Shown: positions 6,254 to 7,478 of the stretch, piece after piece
How positions within the stretch are numbered: position 1 is the first letter of the stretch
Layout of the letters: every line of letters begins with the position of its first letter
From: Methanocorpusculum sp.
GTDB lineage: Archaea > Halobacteriota > Methanomicrobia > Methanomicrobiales > Methanocorpusculaceae
NCBI GenBank assembly: GCA_029987315.1
Contig: DALTVZ010000090.1
Coordinates: forward strand, 1 to 7,478
Direction of reading: 5' to 3'
Length of the DNA stretch: 7,478 nt
Notes under the pieces: generated by a model
Databases searched by the model: none
Seen by the model: the letters and a program-made list of their open reading frames with translations, nothing else
Told to the model about the DNA's origin: nothing
Made by a program: the position numbers and the translations under genes

Positions 6254-6318
6254 ACAAAAAGTGCTCTTAAATATAGGGCACAGGAGTTATAATAGTTTAC
6301 GAAAAGAGATGAAGGATC

Positions 6319-6627
6319 TTATTGTCCCTTCAGTTTCTCGATCAGTTCCTTGACTTCAGTAGCCCCTTCTTTGTAGTAGATGGATTCCTTAGGATCAAGT
6401 TCGTATAATAGTTTGAGGAACTCACCTGCGTGAACTTTTTCTTCGTTAGCAATGTCTTGAAGAACCTCGATCGCAAGTTTGTTGTCTATTGACTCGGCAA
6501 GTTGCTGATAAAGCTGAATAGCTTCAAATTCAGATGATACCATAAATCGAATGGCACGCACAAGTTCATCATGAGTGAGTTTCCGATCATTTTTTAATCC
6601 GGTAAAAGAATTTCCAAAGTCTGGCAT
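6319..6627 (-). CDS. Ferritin-like di-iron protein, EncFtn-type half-ferritin
   Basis: A 102-residue, mainly helical protein. Two helices are visible: about 18-48 with SSEFEAIQLYQQLAE, and about 50-76 with DIANEEKVHAGEFLKLL. The candidate iron ligands Glu33, Glu63 and His66, plus Tyr40, have the same spacing as Glu32, Glu62, His65 and Tyr39 of Rhodospirillum rubrum EncFtn (recalled, not aligned). One two-helix unit holds half a ferroxidase site, so dimers or annular oligomers would complete it. The sequence also resembles, from memory, the ferritin-like domain fused to Pyrococcus encapsulin. Likely roles are iron oxidation and storage, or oxidative-stress protection. The frame extends to 6675, but ATG 6627 gives the expected N-terminus MPDFGNSFTG. 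No clear ribosome binding site precedes it, so it may be leaderless. No encapsulin gene is in the window. The alternative is a short rubrerythrin-family protein without rubredoxin cysteines. Confidence 0.82.
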   Translation of the reverse strand: MPDFGNSFTGLKNDRKLTHDELVRAIRFMVSSEFEAIQLYQQLAESIDNKLAIEVLQDIANEEKVHAGEFLKLLYELDPKESIYYKEGATEVKELIEKLKGQ

Positions 6628-6770
6628 ATGATGATATGTTGTTTCCAAATAGATAAATCTGAAGGTATGGTACAATAAAAAATCAGGAGAACATCTGCTG
6701 AAAATATCAAAAAATATGAATATAAATATGTAAGATATATTTAAAAAATAGAGATATTATCAGACATAAA

Positions 6771-6788
6771 TTAATATAGATATAAATA
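6771..6788 (+). promoter_or_regulatory. Candidate TATA region of the lipoprotein gene
   Basis: The stretch from ttaatata (6771-6778) to tataaata (6781-6788) lies 16-33 bases upstream of ATG 6804. With normal archaeal TATA spacing, the left element puts the start of transcription at or just before the start codon. No Shine-Dalgarno is present, so the mRNA may be leaderless. The whole stretch from 6700 to 6800 is extremely AT-rich, so element assignment is weak. Confidence 0.4.
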
Positions 6789-6803
6789 ATACAAGTTATT
6801 CGT

Positions 6804-7166
6804 ATGAAAAGGATAATTCTCGCAGGCTTGGCCTGTATAACTTTGTTGGTTGTGTGCACAGCAGGATGCATAGACATTGGCTCGGATGACATCGTTGGTT
6901 CATGGTATTCAGAAGATGAGTATTTCACTTCTGGCACATACTATGATACGAAATATATCTTTAACTCAGACGGTACAGGTACAGAATACTGGTACATCTC
7001 CTCCACCGGCGAACTTGATGAGGCATATGGCTTTAATTGGAAAAACGAAGGCAATGGGGTTTACATGACCAAATATATTGATTACAGCAGTGATTATGAC
7101 GAACCATTCTATCTGAGAGGTTCTAGTCTTTACGATGACTATGACATAAAGTATTACAAGAAGTAA
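6804..7166 (+). CDS. Small acidic, tyrosine-rich predicted lipoprotein, function unknown
   Basis: A 120-residue protein I cannot assign to a named family. The N-terminus is a signal peptide: MKR, a hydrophobic stretch at 4-18, and the lipobox TAGC at 19-22, so Cys22 would be lipidated and the 99-residue mature protein held outside the membrane. The mature part starts with DDIVGSWYSEDE and contains FNSDGTGTEYWY, a pattern seen in small lipocalin-like beta-barrel domains (GxW near the start, then alternating strands ending in SDGTG turns). It is very acidic (about 20 Asp/Glu against 9 Lys/Arg) and rich in tyrosine (17 residues). ATG 6804 is the only start that gives a signal peptide. It is divergent from the ferritin-like gene and converges on the 5S rRNA. 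Coding is supported by the intact secretion signal and a composition that differs from its AT-rich flanks. Confidence 0.78.
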   Translation: MKRIILAGLACITLLVVCTAGCIDIGSDDIVGSWYSEDEYFTSGTYYDTKYIFNSDGTGTEYWYISSTGELDEAYGFNWKNEGNGVYMTKYIDYSSDYDEPFYLRGSSLYDDYDIKYYKK

Positions 7167-7183
7167 CCACCACACCCCACTAA

Positions 7184-7195
7184 TTTTATTTTTTT
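7184..7195 (+). terminator. T-tract terminator after the lipoprotein gene
   Basis: ttttattttttt begins 17 bases after the stop codon, a typical archaeal T-rich termination signal. A 27-base all-pyrimidine run at 7236-7262, with six consecutive T, may act as a second stop. No strong hairpin is seen. Confidence 0.55.
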
Positions 7196-7337
7196 ACTAT
7201 CGTTCTGTTATCTATATCCCAAGACGATCTGAATATCCCTCCCTTTTTTCTCTTTCTTCTTTGGTGTATGCTGGATACCGCACAGTACCCGGATAAATCA
7301 GAGAAGATAACAAAAAAACATGGCTACCACTCATAGC

Positions 7338-7377
7338 AAAAAAAACACAAAACAAAAACATCTCATAAGTAATAAAA
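7338..7377 (-). terminator. T-tract termination zone of the rRNA operon
   Basis: Immediately downstream of the 5S 3' end, the minus strand has successive T-runs (7374-7377, 7354-7358, 7349-7352 and eight at 7338-7345); a further seven lie at 7312-7318. Multiple T-tracts fit archaeal termination of a strongly transcribed operon. Confidence 0.55.
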
Positions 7378-7378
7378 G

Positions 7379-7478
7379 GGGGGGTGCAGCGTTGACCAGT
7401 TCCCGAGAATTCGCATATCTCAGTACAATGACCGACGCAAGAGAGCTTAACTGCCGGGTTCGGAATGGGTCCGGGTGG
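7379..7478 (-). rRNA. rrf: 5S ribosomal RNA, 3' portion (5' end beyond window)
   Basis: Read on the minus strand, the sequence at 7438-7478 has the conserved 5S loop B/helix III layout: cccattccgaac, then ccgg, then cagttaagctc. Downstream of it come the helix IV/V region and a final gctgcaccccc strand (about 7380-7390) that should pair with the missing 5' end in helix I. About 100 of the expected 120-125 bases are present. The exact 3' end within the G-run 7378-7384 is uncertain. In euryarchaea 5S usually closes a 16S-23S-5S operon, so 23S is expected to the right, though a stand-alone 5S cannot be excluded. Confidence 0.93.

Noticed and set aside
6628..6701. Possible box C/D sRNA: ATGATGA at 6628, CTGA at 6659 and 6698
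   Set aside because: The C to D' distance of 24 bases is about twice the usual guide length, no C' box is visible, and the first box overlaps the ferritin-like gene start on the other strand. Chance matches are likely in AT-rich DNA.

Overview
The window looks like chromosome of a methanogenic euryarchaeon, most likely from the Methanomicrobiales and possibly Methanocorpusculum (recalled family resemblance, no search run). Four things point to archaea: tRNA genes without encoded CCA, a tRNA-Trp intron that carries a box C/D guide RNA, the archaeal forms of UMP kinase and phosphopantetheine adenylyltransferase, and TATA-like boxes with GGTGA/GAGGTG ribosome binding sites. The coding regions are of moderate GC; the spacers are strongly AT-rich.

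Left part (1-1187). The window opens inside the intron of tRNA-Trp; the 5' exon and box C lie outside. The visible intron holds the D', C' and D boxes and two guides that match anticodon position 34 and stem position 39 of the same tRNA. UMP kinase (pyrH) follows, then tRNA-Pro(UGG).

Central plus-strand cluster (1196-4189). Four genes are packed with overlapping stops and starts: endonuclease III (nth), a 14-helix MFS transporter, archaeal CoaD and a NimA/PPOX-like flavoprotein. The nth start codon lies eight bases past the mature end of tRNA-Pro, so the tRNA and the cluster may share a transcript. Functionally the cluster is mixed: base-excision repair, export, CoA synthesis and probable flavin-dependent detoxification.

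Right part (4195-7478). Formate-tetrahydrofolate ligase (fhs) runs on the minus strand and converges on the cluster with only five bases between stop codons. Its leader contains a perfect 10-bp inverted repeat just downstream of a good TATA box. Beyond an AT-rich spacer lie tRNA-Thr(UGU) and a 102-residue ferritin-like protein with EncFtn-type metal ligands, both on the minus strand. A divergent gene encodes a small acidic, tyrosine-rich lipoprotein. The window ends in the 3' part of a 5S rRNA on the minus strand, so an rRNA operon probably lies to the right.

No mobile element, CRISPR array or defence cassette is visible. The most interesting signals are small ones: the self-targeting guide RNA in the tRNA intron, the dyad in the fhs leader, the tRNA/nth junction, and the EncFtn-like protein without an encapsulin beside it.
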